A DNA stretch of 64,000 bases from Gentiana macrophylla (taxonomy: Eukaryota; Streptophyta; Magnoliopsida; Gentianales; Gentianaceae): the NCBI GenBank assembly GCA_026214975.1, contig CM047810.1, positions 3,038,001-3,102,000 on the forward strand, in the 5' to 3' direction. Positions 32,585 to 44,893 of this stretch are shown here, piece by piece (the stretch's first letter is position 1; every line of letters begins with the position of its first letter). The notes beneath the pieces were generated by a model. The model was not told where the DNA came from. It was given only the letters and a program-made list of their open reading frames with translations, and did no database searches. The translations under genes and the position numbers were made by a program.

Positions 32585-35500
32585 TTATGAGTTGATGGCA
32601 GTCTGAATTTCCTCGAGCGTTTTATTCTTTGTTTCTGGCACTACCTTTGCTACGAATAGCAATGTTAGAGCACAAAATACCGCGTATATCATGTATGTTC
32701 CTGAAAAAACAATTCCAAATCAGCAGACAAATAAGATAATCAGCAATGTTAACGACACATCCATCATTTGGAGTCGTTGATCAGTCATTGAACCTACGAT
32801 CATATCAACGGTTCTAGATGATGGCCTCTTTTCATGTCGTCGACATTTTAGTACAATCATCATGGTTATGTGTCCTGATAGGTAATTCGGACCTGTTGAA
32901 CTCCAGCTCATAAGAAAGTTATAGGAGTAAGAAACAGCCCAAGCGCCTGACCAGTTCACTAGTACCACTAAACTTCCAGCAATACCCTTCATATTTATTG
33001 GCAATATCTGCATGAGAGAAAACCATGGTCATACATTTTTTCCTATTTGCCTGAAGAATTATTATCAGCACAATATAAGGCTATAATTCCTTGATTTATT
33101 TACCTCTGACATTATTACCCATGGACCAGCTCCCATTCCCATGGAGAATGCTGCTATATATACCTGTTCACAGAGAAGATAATACTTAAATTGCTGCCAG
33201 TGTATAGTACTATACCCATTTATATGGCAAGAATCGTACCAGTACTCCAATGACGGCTAGATATGGCGCCCAATCAGGTATCATATTTTGCCCCTGAATA
33301 GGTAAAAGATGATTAAACTTTCCAAAACCCTGACATTAAACCTTTGCAGATCTACCGTGACACCACCCCGGTTTCTGGCCAATTTTAGTGTCTAGTGGCA
33401 CCACATTTTTATTTACAACAATGTCTTTTATACTGTGGTACCCTATCTGAGAAACAGAATTCCATTCCTCCTCAAGTTCCAGCGAGGATCGATTTTTGAA
33501 GTATCGACTCTGGGATTGATTTTTGAAAAGTTGATTCCTTGGTCATGATAGTGTGGTAAAGACAAACTAATCTGGATTGAACCAAATATCGTTTTTCAGG
33601 TGTGGTGTCAACCAATAGATGGTGGTGGGTCAACATAGTACCTATGGTGCCTTTGGTAGAAGCACATTTTACTGATTTGTCATTTGTGTGTTGCCACTTG
33701 CAGAATTGTTGTGGTGCCCCTTAACGCCCCTCTTAAGTTTATTGGTTATGTGATACAAAGCAGAAATTCTTTTAGATTGGACACCTGATCTATTTACGAG
33801 GCACCACATTGACATTCGACCTCTAGAAAGTCGAATCTAAGCTCAACATTCGAATTTGCACAAGTTCGAATCTGAGTCCAAAGTGTGGTGCCTTCAACAC
33901 ATGTGTTTTAGATTACCTGAAGGAAGAAAGAAGCAGCAGTTATCAGGCAACCGAGAAATGTTCCTGTGGCTGAAAACTGCAAATGGAAGATAAATACTGA
34001 GCCAATTTTCTTTGTATGTTCTTGACTGGCTCAAAAGGTCATATTTAAGTTCCACAAACTCACCATTAGAAGGGGTTTTCTTCCAGTCCTGTCCATTAGC
34101 AAGGCGCCAACTAGAGTTGTCGGTACCTAAACATTACAGTAGACAGATTCAGACCATAAAACACTTTGTATTTCTCAATTTTCTTTTCTCATCCAGGGAT
34201 ATTATGGTAAAACCTGAAGTATAGCAAAAGCCAAAGTTGCTGTGTTGCCTGAAGAAAGTCCTGCAATTTTCGACTACTTTGAAAACCATGTTCAAAATAA
34301 ACCGCGCCAAACTATCTTTTTCATTATTAGAAAGCTGAAAGTACCAGCTGTTGCAAAAGTTTGACTGGCGTAGAAATTTATTCCGTTTATTCCTCCGAAT
34401 TGCTGAAACACCATTAACCCCACTCCAATCTTCAAGAATATGCACAAAAGTTACAGATAATCTGTAAATTTTCATGGAAGATCATTCATTTAAACTTGAA
34501 TCCATAGAGCTTCTTACAATGACAGAACGGATGTATCTTCTATCAATCAAATCTTTAACCTGAGCTTTTGGAAGGCTTAGAAGAGTAAGATTATATGCCT
34601 GCAATACAAGATGATCATATCCATTGAGTACTATTATTAGTAATGATTACAATTCATGTTCTTTTAGAAATATGAATGACTAAGCATACTTCAATATCTG
34701 CAGCTTCTTGAGATACATCAGAATCTCTACCACGGAGCATTTGTAAGGCCGCTAGAAAATCCTTTTCACGGCCTACATTTGCCTGCAAATGGTGTAAAAT
34801 TCCATTTATTACTTAAGTAAAACAACCTTAGGGAAGTGAAAAAAAAAAATGGTTTTTAGAAAGCATTATCCAAGAGGCAATTGTTATTAGCACCCCAACA
34901 AATATACTCGTGTGACACCACGCCGACATTCGACTTAAGCTCAACCTTCGACCTTGACTTTGCAGAGATCGAATGTTCATTTCGATCTTTGTAAAGTCAA
35001 ACCTAGCCTGAAGTATGGTGAGTCGATAGATTCACTGTGGTGCTAATAACAACGTCCTATCAAAAAATTACCAGCCATCTAGGTGACTCGGGGATAAAGA
35101 AGAGCCCAGCTAGGATGATGATGCATGGAACAAGTCCTTCAAACAGAATAAACCCAAATATTTTAACCATAAATAAAAGCCAACTTAAGTCCTAATATAT
35201 CCATGACTTTATCCTATCTTAGTTGTGCCATTCACTAACCGAGCCATATGTGGTTTGAACTCAAAACTCGTTTAGTATGCGAGCATGTTTGTGATCTCAT
35301 AAACAAACAAAAATCACATTTGTGTTTGGTTTGTTCAAATGTAAAACCGTTTGGGCTTGAGTTTGAGCTCAGCTTGTTAAATGTTTCTTTGTCTTCCAAG
35401 TTCCAATTCGAGTTTGGCCTAAAGAACTAAAAGCCATGTCCTTCCTTGGTAATTTAAGAAGATTTCTATGATTCTGCCATTAAAATGTCATGACTCACAA

Positions 35501-36983
35501 ATGACCAAAATGCCCTTGAAAGTAACAGTGTGAGGAGAAAATTACCAGTAAGGGCAAGACGTCGCCATGATAAAACTGTTCCAAGTATCAATGAAGAAGA
35601 TGCACCGGTAACAATCAAGAGCTGCGTAAATTGAAGGAAATAAGGGTAATTTTGTCTTTTCACTTTATTGTGAAAGGATATATATATATATATATGAAAT
35701 GAAACATGTACAAATTGGCTCATCTTCTTGCCTGGTTAAGGGCAGCAAGTCCTCCACGTAGATTCTTGGGTGCAATTTCAGCTATAAATACTGGAACCTG
35801 TTAATTAGTCACATTTTATGCTTCTAATTTATTTCTTAAAAACAAGTCCTTTTTCCGATACAATAAACATCACAATCTGACGTGTCAATAATAACGAGAC
35901 TGGTAAAATATAGTGATTTTTATTTTGTCAAAAGTAATTGTGACAATCGCATTACCCTTTTACGACACTGACAGACATTAATTAATGTGAACCAAAAACT
36001 TACCACGTAAGAAAATACTCCAATCCCATACCCTGTGAAGAACCTTGAAATATCTAGTGCTAAATTATTCTGCATCACATACCAAATAAAAAGAATCTCA
36101 AGTATTAATCATTATAAAGAACATTCCCGGTCGGGTCGGGTCGGGTCGGGTTGGGTCTAAATTGTCATTTTTAATCAAGTGCAAAGATTAAAATTCATAA
36201 CTCTTACCACAGAAAAATAGATGCCTATCCACGCAGCCATACAGAAGCATGCTGCTATTCTCATCGTCTAATAAAAGAAAAAAGATGGATATATACTTTT
36301 ATGTCTAATTACCGAAAATGATTGGTTTATATATATATATATATATTTTTATTTTTTGAAATAGTGATGTTTTATTAATTGATACAGTAGTATTATTTTG
36401 AAATTCACATACCGATTTTCTGCCAGCAAAGTCAGCAATTCTGCCGCTTGTAATAGCACCAATCATAGCTCCAATATTTAGTATAGAACCAAAAACTGAG
36501 AACTATAAATAAAAATTTATCCAAAACAAATCAGATATCATAATTATTTTTGTATTAAATTCAAAACAATATTCATTAATTAACTAAAATAAATAAAAGC
36601 ATTGTACCTGAGCTAGAGTCAAATTTAAGTCATTCCTTAGAGCAGATTGAGTAGGAGATGTGTAGCCAATCTGCAATATATATATATACTCAAAATTTAT
36701 AACAGTCGATTTCACATCGAAGAAGAAAAAGAAGAAGAAGAAGAAGATAATGAAAGAAACATACACAGTATCCGAATTCGAAGGAGCCGCAGACGGAGAC
36801 GGCGACACATGTGCTTAATACAACCATAGCAATGGAAGTGGAACCATTATTATCATCAACACTACCATGACTATGAGAGAGACAGTCTTGTTTGTTCTGC
36901 AGAAATGGCTCCTCTATCTCTTTTAGCTTCCGGTTGTACTTGCCGCCATTTTCAAGGTCAGCAGCAAGCTTATCAGATTCCAT
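32585..36983 (-). CDS. ERD6-like monosaccharide transporter (MFS sugar porter)
   Basis: Twelve-helix sugar carrier of 492 residues; ERD6-like proteins mostly sit in the tonoplast and export sugars from the vacuole. Eighteen exons: 36765-36983, 36608-36670, 36413-36502, 36208-36267, 36004-36069, 35732-35797, 35546-35621, 35072-35136, 34690-34782, 34518-34598, 34345-34429, 34214-34260, 34064-34126, 33917-33976, 33240-33293, 33104-33163, 32893-33007, 32585-32700, all in phase. Hallmarks: acidic N-tail, [58 protein letters not shown] at 229-235, [55 protein letters not shown] near the end. The intron after exon 6 begins with GC (CAG|GCAAGAA), a permitted rare donor. Two small MITEs lie in introns. 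Intact. Confidence 0.94.
33799..33893. mobile_element. Small MITE in ERD6-like intron
   Basis: Perfect 10-bp terminal inverted repeat AGGCACCACA / TGTGGTGCCT. The interior is palindromic around CATTCGAC and GTCGAATC words. A related, longer arm pair (GTGACACCAC near 33358, GTGGTGTCAAC near 33602) lies in the same intron. Confidence 0.6.
34881..35052. mobile_element. MITE with perfect 14-bp inverted termini in ERD6-like intron
   Basis: TTGTTATTAGCACC at the left and GGTGCTAATAACAA at the right. The interior has the same ATTCGAC / GTCGAA-type words as the 33799 element, so both belong to one family. Target duplication not clear. Confidence 0.7.
36128..36157. repeat. (GGGTC)n microsatellite in ERD6-like intron
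   Basis: Five to six GGGTC/GGGTT units in the intron between exons 4 and 5. Confidence 0.8.
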
Positions 36984-37059
36984 GGCAGCTGCCTAGCTAG
37001 GCTATATATATCTACTACTATATAGCTATAGCTATAGCTTGCTTCTTCTTGTTGCAGGC

Positions 37060-37082
37060 TATATATATATACACATATATAG
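37060..37082 (-). promoter_or_regulatory. Possible TATA region of ERD6-like gene
   Basis: Alternating TA sequence about 80-100 bp upstream of the ATG. Another TA tract is at 37005-37015. Either could serve; neither is certain. Confidence 0.3.
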
Positions 37083-39230
37083 TGCTTTGTGGTTGCTCAA
37101 CATGCAGCAGCAGAGATATTATATATTGTATTTATATATTTGTCCCAAAGTTGTATTGTATAATTTGTCCCAAGTTGCATGATTTATATACATATATATT
37201 TTCACTCTCTTTCACAAGCGATATGCATTATATCCAAACATTTCACGTACGGTTATGCAATAACATCTCGGATAGCACTATTGTAATAGCAATTATGCTC
37301 CTGCCAGAGCACATTTCTGGAAATACCCTTTACAAAGAAAGAGAAAGTTTTAACATCAGAATGGCTTTGTTGACCAATTAGAAAGGGTAAAATTGTCTCA
37401 TTGCTCTGGTATTAGCGGATTTGCTTCGGCAACAGCACCCCCCCTAACATCTCTCGTGCCTGAGCAACAGTACCAATTTCCTCTAATGGAACACGTACCA
37501 ATGATTTTTATTTTTTGTGATAGTGATGTTTCAAACTTCATTAATGATTAAGTACTATACTTTATATGTGAAAGTTGTTTTAAAAATCATCTTAGAATTG
37601 TAGACATCTCTCATTTAATTTATTAGTGAGATTTGACATTCATCATTACCTATTAAACCAAATCATCACAACAATGTGAATGTGAAATTAATTATCATGA
37701 TAACATATATAATATCATATGACAAGTAAGTTCAGTACGTAATTACAGTCTCTCATATTACTAGGCTTAATTTGTATGCTATTTTACTGTTTTAAATATT
37801 AAATCTTCAAGTTTACTTAACATAATCTCTATCCAATATTAAATGCATTATATTCTCTATTTTATAGAATCTGAATGAATGTGGTATATATAAATAAAGT
37901 TCCTGCTGTTTTTTTCTTCTTCTCAAATCTACCCATCTAGTTTAGCGGGAATAAAACTTGGCGCGCTCTCGACCATATTGCCACGCCCCTTTGGCCCTTT
38001 AGATAGTTACTAGTTAGTGAGCTTCTTGCTCTCCGATCCATGAATGGCGAGCGGGGCGAGGGTATCTAATAAACGCTAAAATATCTAAAATACAGATTGT
38101 TTTTTTTACTTTTACATTTATATTATGTACTGTATCTGTAAGCCAGAAATGCACTTGGAATTATTGCAGATCTAAAATACGGTTCTTAAAACATTTAGGA
38201 TAAGCAACGCAACTGTGCAATGTAGTAGTTACGTGGTAGAAATCAGAAGAAGAGCATGGCGCTGAGTAGGCATTTGATGATATGTACGAAATTATTGCAT
38301 GTTCAAACGATATGGCTCCCTCCACTTGTTCTGCAAATTGGATCATATTTAATCTTCTTTTTTCTCTTCTTTATTATTATCTATAAATAAATAAAAAAGA
38401 TAATTTCACGTAATGTTCACTTCCAACACCATTTTATTGATACGTTTGTTTCTAGGTTTTTTTATTTTTATTTTTTATATTTATTTTAAATTTCGTTTAT
38501 AAATGAAAACATATATAGTGTGAAACAACGTGGGTATAAAAATTTGGTACATATTATGATACGTCAATAAAGTTAATTAAAACTAAGAAAATGATAAAAT
38601 GAATTTGATATATATGATTGGATATGTTGTTTATAGATATTAAAACCAAATTTTAATACCTATGGTTAAAGGTGTAAATTGGATATTTAATTATCTGGGT
38701 TGGACTTGTCCTAAAAGGGTGGAGAAAATATGGAAATAAAATAAAATAACATATATAATGGAAAATGACAACTAACAAGAAACTACTGCATGAGTTAGTA
38801 AACTATTCTAATGTTCTTCATTTGATTAATTTTGAATTGAACAGTTTCTATTTTTATTAGAACTGACATATTTAATTAAGATTGAACAAAAGAAAGAAAG
38901 AAAGAAAATACCCTCATTTATAACACCAATTAAGAAACGAAGAAACAATTTGTAATCAGCACTAAGGTTGTAATATTTGTGTACAGTTCGTGTCCGATTC
39001 AATAAAGTTCGAGATTGAATGTGTTCGACATGAATACTAAATGAACCAATCTCAACTATTTTTATGCTTCACTGTTAACTCGTGAGCACGCTCAAATTAT
39101 AATTGTGTATGTACAAATATGTACATTTTATATTATTATTTATTACATTCTATATTTTAGTATTTTTATTTGTGAGTAATTTCAATAATCTAAAAGTTTT
39201 ATTTGAGAAATGATTTTTCTTTTAGCTTAT
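37083..39230. other. Gene-free AT-rich spacer
   Basis: No gene recognised on either strand. TTGGCGCGC at 37958-37966 is an E2F-like word but stands next to no visible gene. Several segments (38960-39080) have the diverged TTCGAG/TTCGAT-rich character of MITEs seen elsewhere in the window. Confidence 0.5.
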
Positions 39231-39232
39231 TA

Positions 39233-39877
39233 GTTTAAATAAGGAAATACATGCATAGAGATTATTTTACATTCGTTGTACTTTTCATAAATAAAAACAC
39301 ATATTTTCTTTAACTCAAATTAAGCTTGATCGAATTCAGCTCAAGTACTGTTCGATTTCGAAGGTGTTCGTGACCGAGCTTGAGTTTGATAGTCATGTTA
39401 ATTTCGGCTTAGCTTAAATAGGAAATACTACCTCCGTCCCAAATTAAGTGTCCTATTTTTAGTTTTCACACATATTAAGAAATATAATTAATGTGTTGTG
39501 TTTTTATACTACATTGACATATTTATCCCTAACAAATAATAAATGTTTGTTTTGGGATATGAAATGAGTGCAATAAATAAATGTTTGACTAATTAAGGGT
39601 ATCTTTGGAAAATAAACATTAAATGATGCATTGGTAATATAAAGTGACACTTTTCATGGGACAATTTTTTTTCTAAAATATGGACACTTATTATGGGACG
39701 GAGGTAGTACATGCATAGAGATTATTTTACATTCGTTGTACTTTTCATAAATAAAAACACATATTTTCTTTAACTCAAATTAAGCTTGAATTCAGCTCAA
39801 GTACTACTGTTCGATTTCGAAGGTGTTCGTGACCGAGCTTGAGTTTGATAGTCATGTTAATTTCGGCTCGGACTCGA
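39233..39877 (+). repeat. Tandem duplication of about 180 bp, second copy split by a MITE
   Basis: CATGCATAGAGATTATTTTA starts at 39250 and again at 39710, with similarity continuing about 160 bp to GTCATGTTAATTTCGGCT. The short piece before it (TTTAAATAAGGAAATA at 39233) recurs as CTTAAATAGGAAATA just left of the MITE at 39428. So the first copy is an empty site and the second is occupied. Confidence 0.85.
39428..39707. mobile_element. Stowaway-like MITE, 280 bp, TA duplication
   Basis: Ends CTACCTCCGTCCCA and TGGGACGGAGGTAG are perfect inverted repeats, with TA at 39426-39427 and 39708-39709. The neighbouring duplicate supplies the uninterrupted sequence GGAAATACATGC and so fixes both borders. 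Confidence 0.93.
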
Positions 39878-41027
39878 GGTTGTGAAACTTGAAGTGCGCT
39901 CAACTTAATAAGCTTAATGCTTGACTTGACTCAGGTCAAGTCACTTATGCCCCTAATTAGCTCGAAGACAACCATAATTCAAATTTTTTATGATACAATC
40001 ATTGTAAGAAAACTGTATCAAATAACATTAATCATTTAATCATAAGATTTTCAATTTTACTTGAAATTATATTGGGGATACTCCTTAATAAAGAAATGAT
40101 GCATCAAACACATTACAAACAAGTTTAGCCCCCTGACATATATAACAAAATAATGCTAGATATTATGTTTTGATTGAATGCAAGTGAAACTTCGTATTAA
40201 GTTTTTCTCTGCAATAAAAATTCTCATTATTACTTTGTTTTACATAGTATAAACATGTAATATGAAGACAATTAATGGAATAAAAAAAACAAATTAAAAA
40301 AACATTGAATTGGATTAGTTGGCTCAGTTGTCTATTTTGAAAATGGACCTTTCATCTGGCACATGAATCACGACTACTTTTGAATTAGTTGGCTCAAAAT
40401 TCTTTTTTAAATTCTTTTTGAGATGGCGGAAGATTGAATTGTTGAAAATTGCCAGTATCATCTTCTATTCCGGTTGTATTAAGGGAGATAATGTTTTTTT
40501 TTTTTTTCTTTTGGTGATTTAATTCTGGTCAATTCTGAATTCCCAATTGCATGTGCAAGTATCATATCATAAATATAATATTTTGTTTAAATTATTAGTA
40601 TAACGTATACGATTGCTGTATAATTCCATAATTTAATATGTGAACGTATTGGGCATATTTAATAAATAATATATATCTAATCGGAACTTATATATGAATG
40701 ATATGTTTTAACTTAGTTACTCTGTGATATTATATAGAATCTACTCCTCTAGGAGTTCGTCAAAACCATACATATTAAAAAAAGCGACTTTTACTTTGAC
40801 TTTAACAGTGAAATGAGGAAAAGGTTCTTAGATATAATCCCTCACCCCCCTCAACTTAGATATAATTAATGTAGTATTTTTAAACTCTTTTTTTTAGCTG
40901 TCACTTTTTAGAATTTATTTTTTATATTCATCTGTCATTTTATATTACCAATACAATATTTATTGACTATATTGGAATTGAATGATTATGTTGAAATGGA
41001 CTTGATTCCATTAATACGTTTGGTGCA
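39878..41027. other. Gene-free AT-rich spacer
   Basis: No coding frame, RNA gene or clear mobile element recognised; a T run is at 40495-40507. Confidence 0.5.
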
Positions 41028-41149
41028 CGCTGGAATGGAATGTCCGATATTAAAGAAGATGGCGGTGTGTGGGCGTGGCGGGCACCGGAAAAATTTTCGG
41101 GGTGAGTGTTGGTATATAAAGCTATGAAAGCTAAAAAAATCCTAGGAAA

Positions 41150-41240
41150 AAAAATAAAACATGTTGGTAGTGGGATTCGAACTTATAACCTAGAATTAGG
41201 TAGATTTATAAGGATTTGTTCTTAACACCACTAGGATATA
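41150..41240 (-). mobile_element. SINE-like element, tRNA-related head
   Basis: Minus strand reads ATATCCTAGTGGTGTTAAG (A-box-like) and then TTATAAGTTCGAATCCCAC (B box). The part downstream on the minus strand is A/T-rich. Borders and duplications were not resolved. Confidence 0.5.
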
Positions 41241-41299
41241 AGGCTTTTGTTCGAGAAAAACCACATATAACATCTTAATATTAACACTACTACTACAAT

Positions 41300-41800
41300 A
41301 ATAAAAATTTGGAGAGGGCTTGGGACCATATGGGAGGGGCTTGTGACCATTTGGGGGCTTGAGACCACCCCGGCGTGAGTGGGTCCGCCCCGTGACGTGA
41401 CGGGTGATGGGTGGTGACGGCAGCGGGATATGAGAGGTGATTACGGTGTGTGGTGACGGAAGCGGGTAGTGACATCGAAAGGTGACGGCGGTGGGGTGGT
41501 GATCGTGGTAGCGGTGGTGGTGACGGTGGTAAGTAGTGATCGTGCATGGTGGCGGCGGTGGTGGTAGATGATCGGTTGTGATCGTGGTGGCGGGTGATCG
41601 GTGGTGACTGTGGTAGGTGGTGATAATGGTGGCGGCGGGTGATCAGTGGTGACGGTGTTGGGTGGTCATCGTGGTGGCCGTGACGGCGGGTGATCGGTGT
41701 TGGGTGGTGATCGTGATGGTGGGATGGCGGGTGATCGGTGGTGATCGTGGTGGCGGGGCGGCTGGTGATCGGACGGTGGTGAGTTGTGATCGTACGTGAT
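41300..41800. repeat. GGTGG/GTGATCG minisatellite-like block
   Basis: Degenerate repeats of words like GTGATCGTGGTGGCGGGTGA over about 500 bp, far richer in G than its surroundings. ATTCCATT/AATGGAAT words flank it on both sides (41028-41045, 41800-41835), suggesting it is the core of a mobile element. ORFs here are Pro/His or Gly/Val low complexity and not genes. Confidence 0.7.
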
Positions 41801-42062
41801 AATGCATTTCATTCCATCCAATTTTTAATGGAATGAAAATAACTCAATTTCATTCTATTAATAAAAAAGATTTCCGTTATTTTTTTATCCTAACATGTTA
41901 AAATGATAGAATGAATACGAAAAGCATTCCGTTCTATTCCTGCAAAATAAAAATAAAAAATAAAAAAAAATATTAAAAAAAAAACGCAGCATAAAATATC
42001 AGTTTCCAATGTAGAGAATTGGAACCATGAAAAAAGTCAATGGTACGTTTGGTATTACACTA

Positions 42063-42288
42063 CTCCTTCCGTTGCATTTCGCCGAATGGTAGGCTTTTAT
42101 TATGTTTTCTTTTGGGAAACCGGTTACCCTTCTTGCAAATCACAATATTAAATGGAAAATATAATATTTAAATGACAAAAGGATAAGGCTAATTTATTCT
42201 TTTTAACAAACAATTTCAGATACATTAATCACTTTATTATTAGTCTATGTGTCCACTCAAAAAACGATTGATAAAAAACCGGAGGGAG
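42063..42288. mobile_element. Stowaway-like MITE, diverged
   Basis: Starts CTCCTTCCGTTGC and ends ACCGGAGGGAG, flanked by TA at 42061-42062 and 42289-42290. Confidence 0.65.
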
Positions 42289-42289
42289 T

Positions 42290-43560
42290 AATAAATTAAA
42301 TAAGATTGAAGTAAGAAAATGATAATAAATGTTTTTGAATCGACGCGATACAAAAAATACAATATTTTTTACGACCCCGTTTGTTAATAAAAATCACGAG
42401 ATCGAGTATCTATTTTACTTACTTGATACATGCAATGGCATAATTGTCCATCTAAGTATTTATAAATAACCTATTTATGAAGTTTGAAAATCTTTGAGAC
42501 AAAAAATGTCTCACAACACATGAAAACATGATCAAAACACATGACATTAATGACTTGCATTCAAGTCTTAGAATTTCTTTTGTTCACAACTTGAGAGGGG
42601 CGTTGTGCCCCAACCCATGATGTCATGCTCATTCTTGACACCCGTACGTAATAACGTTACTGTCATAATAAAATTTCATAAAAAAATCATATTAAGTTGT
42701 ATTAAATTATCTCAAAGCATCATGGGCTATTAACGTGCATGTAAATATCAATCGACACATACATTCTAGATGTATATATAATATAATTGCAGCCATGGCT
42801 CTGGTTAGAGTTACGTATGATACCGCTTTAGTGGTAGCGTCACCACGCTCGCTAGCTAAATTGAACCGTGGTGGTGTGAGCATAATCGATCCAATGGATC
42901 GGTTTTCGTATTTCTAGCAATTTTATGTTTGCTTCCATATTTATCTCAGGCGGTTTCATTATGTGGCTAACATATATGGTTTATAATTGATTACGTGTTA
43001 GGACACTAGTTTCTGATTAAGGATTCAACTTTTCATATTTCGATTACTTATTATTACATTCATTTCAGATTTCAGACTTTATATTATACGAAGAGCCCTA
43101 AGCAGCACATTAATTGCATACAACAATTATGGGTACGATCTTCGATCATTGAGCTGGTGTGACATGAACATTTGTCATTTTTTTGTTTCAAACCTCCACA
43201 CACATTATAGAAAGAAAGAGGAAAAAAAAATCTGCATTATGAAGGTTGGAATTATCAATACTTCAAAAAGGGAAATGATGTAATATGTGCCACCTTTTAA
43301 TAACCAAAAACTGTTTAAACGATAGGGGAAACATCATCAACATTGTTTTCCTATCATTAATTGCTCTTTATCTCCTCTCCAGTCTCCACCAACCAAAGCA
43401 TAGCATGTCCGTTGGTTACGAGATATTTACACTCAAGGCGGGCCATGGGATTTTCACTTAGGGTGAAAATTAATGAACTATATCGAATTAAATCGGGTGA
43501 AATTGGATTAAGAATATTTTATGGATCGAACAAGACTACATACATTTACTAGTGTAATAT
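42290..43560. other. Gene-free spacer
   Basis: Nothing convincing. A 60-codon ORF (42735-42917) has no recognisable features. Confidence 0.45.
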
Positions 43561-43618
43561 TTTTTTTTTCGGGTGGGCTTAGCCCCCCCTAGTCCACACA
43601 TACCTCCGCCCTTGTTTA
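43561..43618 (-). mobile_element. Terminal fragment of a hAT-like element
   Basis: Minus strand reads CAAGGGCGGAGGTATGTGTG then GACTAGGGGGGG CTAAGCCCACC, the CA(A/G)GGGCGGA start common to many plant hAT termini. No partner end was located. Confidence 0.35.
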
Positions 43619-43844
43619 CACTTGATTCGTTTGATCTATATTGAGTTTTTTGTGTATCGAATAAAGCATATGTGATGTTTATTAAGAGAATGGAGCTCTT
43701 GTCGTTGTCTTTATTTTCACGTTAGTTAATTGAGAGATCTATTATTAAGATATAAGGTTGAGACATAATTAATTAACCCATGCTAACCATTTTAGATCAA
43801 ACGATGACGGTGAGTCTAAATAGTTATTGGATCCATTATGCCTC

Positions 43845-44390
43845 AAGTAGCGGTGTTTAACCAAGTTCTGGGAGCCTCAAATTGCGCCGTGCCTAAAGTA
43901 GCGTCGTCATTCCAAGTTTTGGGAGCCTCGTCAGACCCAAGTTCAAGTTCTAAGGCGTTGTTGTGGTTACGCCTATGCCCCAAGTAGCGCCGTCAGACTC
44001 ATGTTCAAGTTCTAAAGCGTTGCTTATTAGATCCTCCATGCCTCAAGTAGCGTCATCAGACCAAGTTCTGGGAGCCTCGTCACACCCTGTTAAGGGTAAA
44101 GATGTAATAGCATAATATTTGGTGACTAAGATTGTGTAGAATCTATTGTAGATTGTGTTGGGACACTTGGCATATCACTATAGGTCTAGTACTATTGTAT
44201 TAGCTTTATATATGTTGTAGGATTATTCTGTTGAATGTAATACCAAATCCTATCCTTTTGATATCTTGTCTCACCCAAGTTCAAGTTCTAAGGCGTTGTG
44301 GTTACGTCTATGCCTCAAGTAGCGCCGTCAGACCCAAGTTCAAGTTCTAAAGCATTGCTTATTAGATCCTAACTGGTGCATGTGTTCTAA
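43845..44390 (+). repeat. Cluster of direct repeats (CAAGTAGCGCCGTCAGACCC type)
   Basis: Words CTCAAGTAGCG, CGTCAGACCCAAGTTC, TTCAAGTTCTAA(A/G)GCGTTG and TTATTAGATCCT recur at least four to five times with variable spacing. The block is interrupted by an LTR-like insert at 44088-44271. No coding frame. Confidence 0.8.
44088..44271 (+). mobile_element. Probable solo LTR, 184 bp
   Basis: Begins TGTTAAGGGTAAAGATG, contains TTTATATATG, and is flanked by CACCC at 44083-44087 and 44272-44276. Other copies of the surrounding repeat read straight through this point (CCTCGTCAGACCCAAGTTC), which marks it as an insertion. The 3' terminal CA is not exact, so the border may be off by a base or two. Confidence 0.6.
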
Positions 44391-44670
44391 CTTCTAACTC
44401 GAGAATTCATCAATATGTTCAACTCGTCTAAGACATTATTCGACTCAAGACCTTTTCAGACTTCATAGTACAGTAGAGTTCGGAAGCACAAAATAAAAAG
44501 ATTTACATCACTTCATGACAAATAGAAATACACCAATACATTTCAAAGGATAAAAAAAAAACTACTTTGTAGAAATGCTGAAATTATTAGCCGATGAAAT
44601 CATATGCATCTTCAGAACTATCATTGTGGTGACAATTGATATTTTTCAAAGTTGGTTCTAAAGCTTAACA

Positions 44671-44893
44671 GTTCACATGTTGGTTATGTCACTGCAGATG
44701 ATCCAATTCAAAGTCAGTTAAGATCAAAATGGTACACACATCGGTCATGTCAATGCAGATGATCCAATTCAAAGTCACTTCTAGATCAAAATAGTTCACA
44801 TGTCGGTCGTGTCATTGCAAATGATCCAATTCAAAGCCGGTTCTAGTTCAAAACAGATCACATGTCGGTCATGTCTGTACAGATGATCCAATT
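44671..44893 (+). repeat. Tandem repeat, 61-62 bp unit, four copies
   Basis: Units start at 44671, 44732, 44794 and 44856 with GTTCACATGTTGG-type sequence, and each contains GATGATCCAATTCAAAG. Divergence between units is moderate. Confidence 0.85.

Noticed and set aside
41293..41547. Pro/His-rich ORF on the minus strand
   Set aside because: Low-complexity translation of the GGTGG minisatellite.
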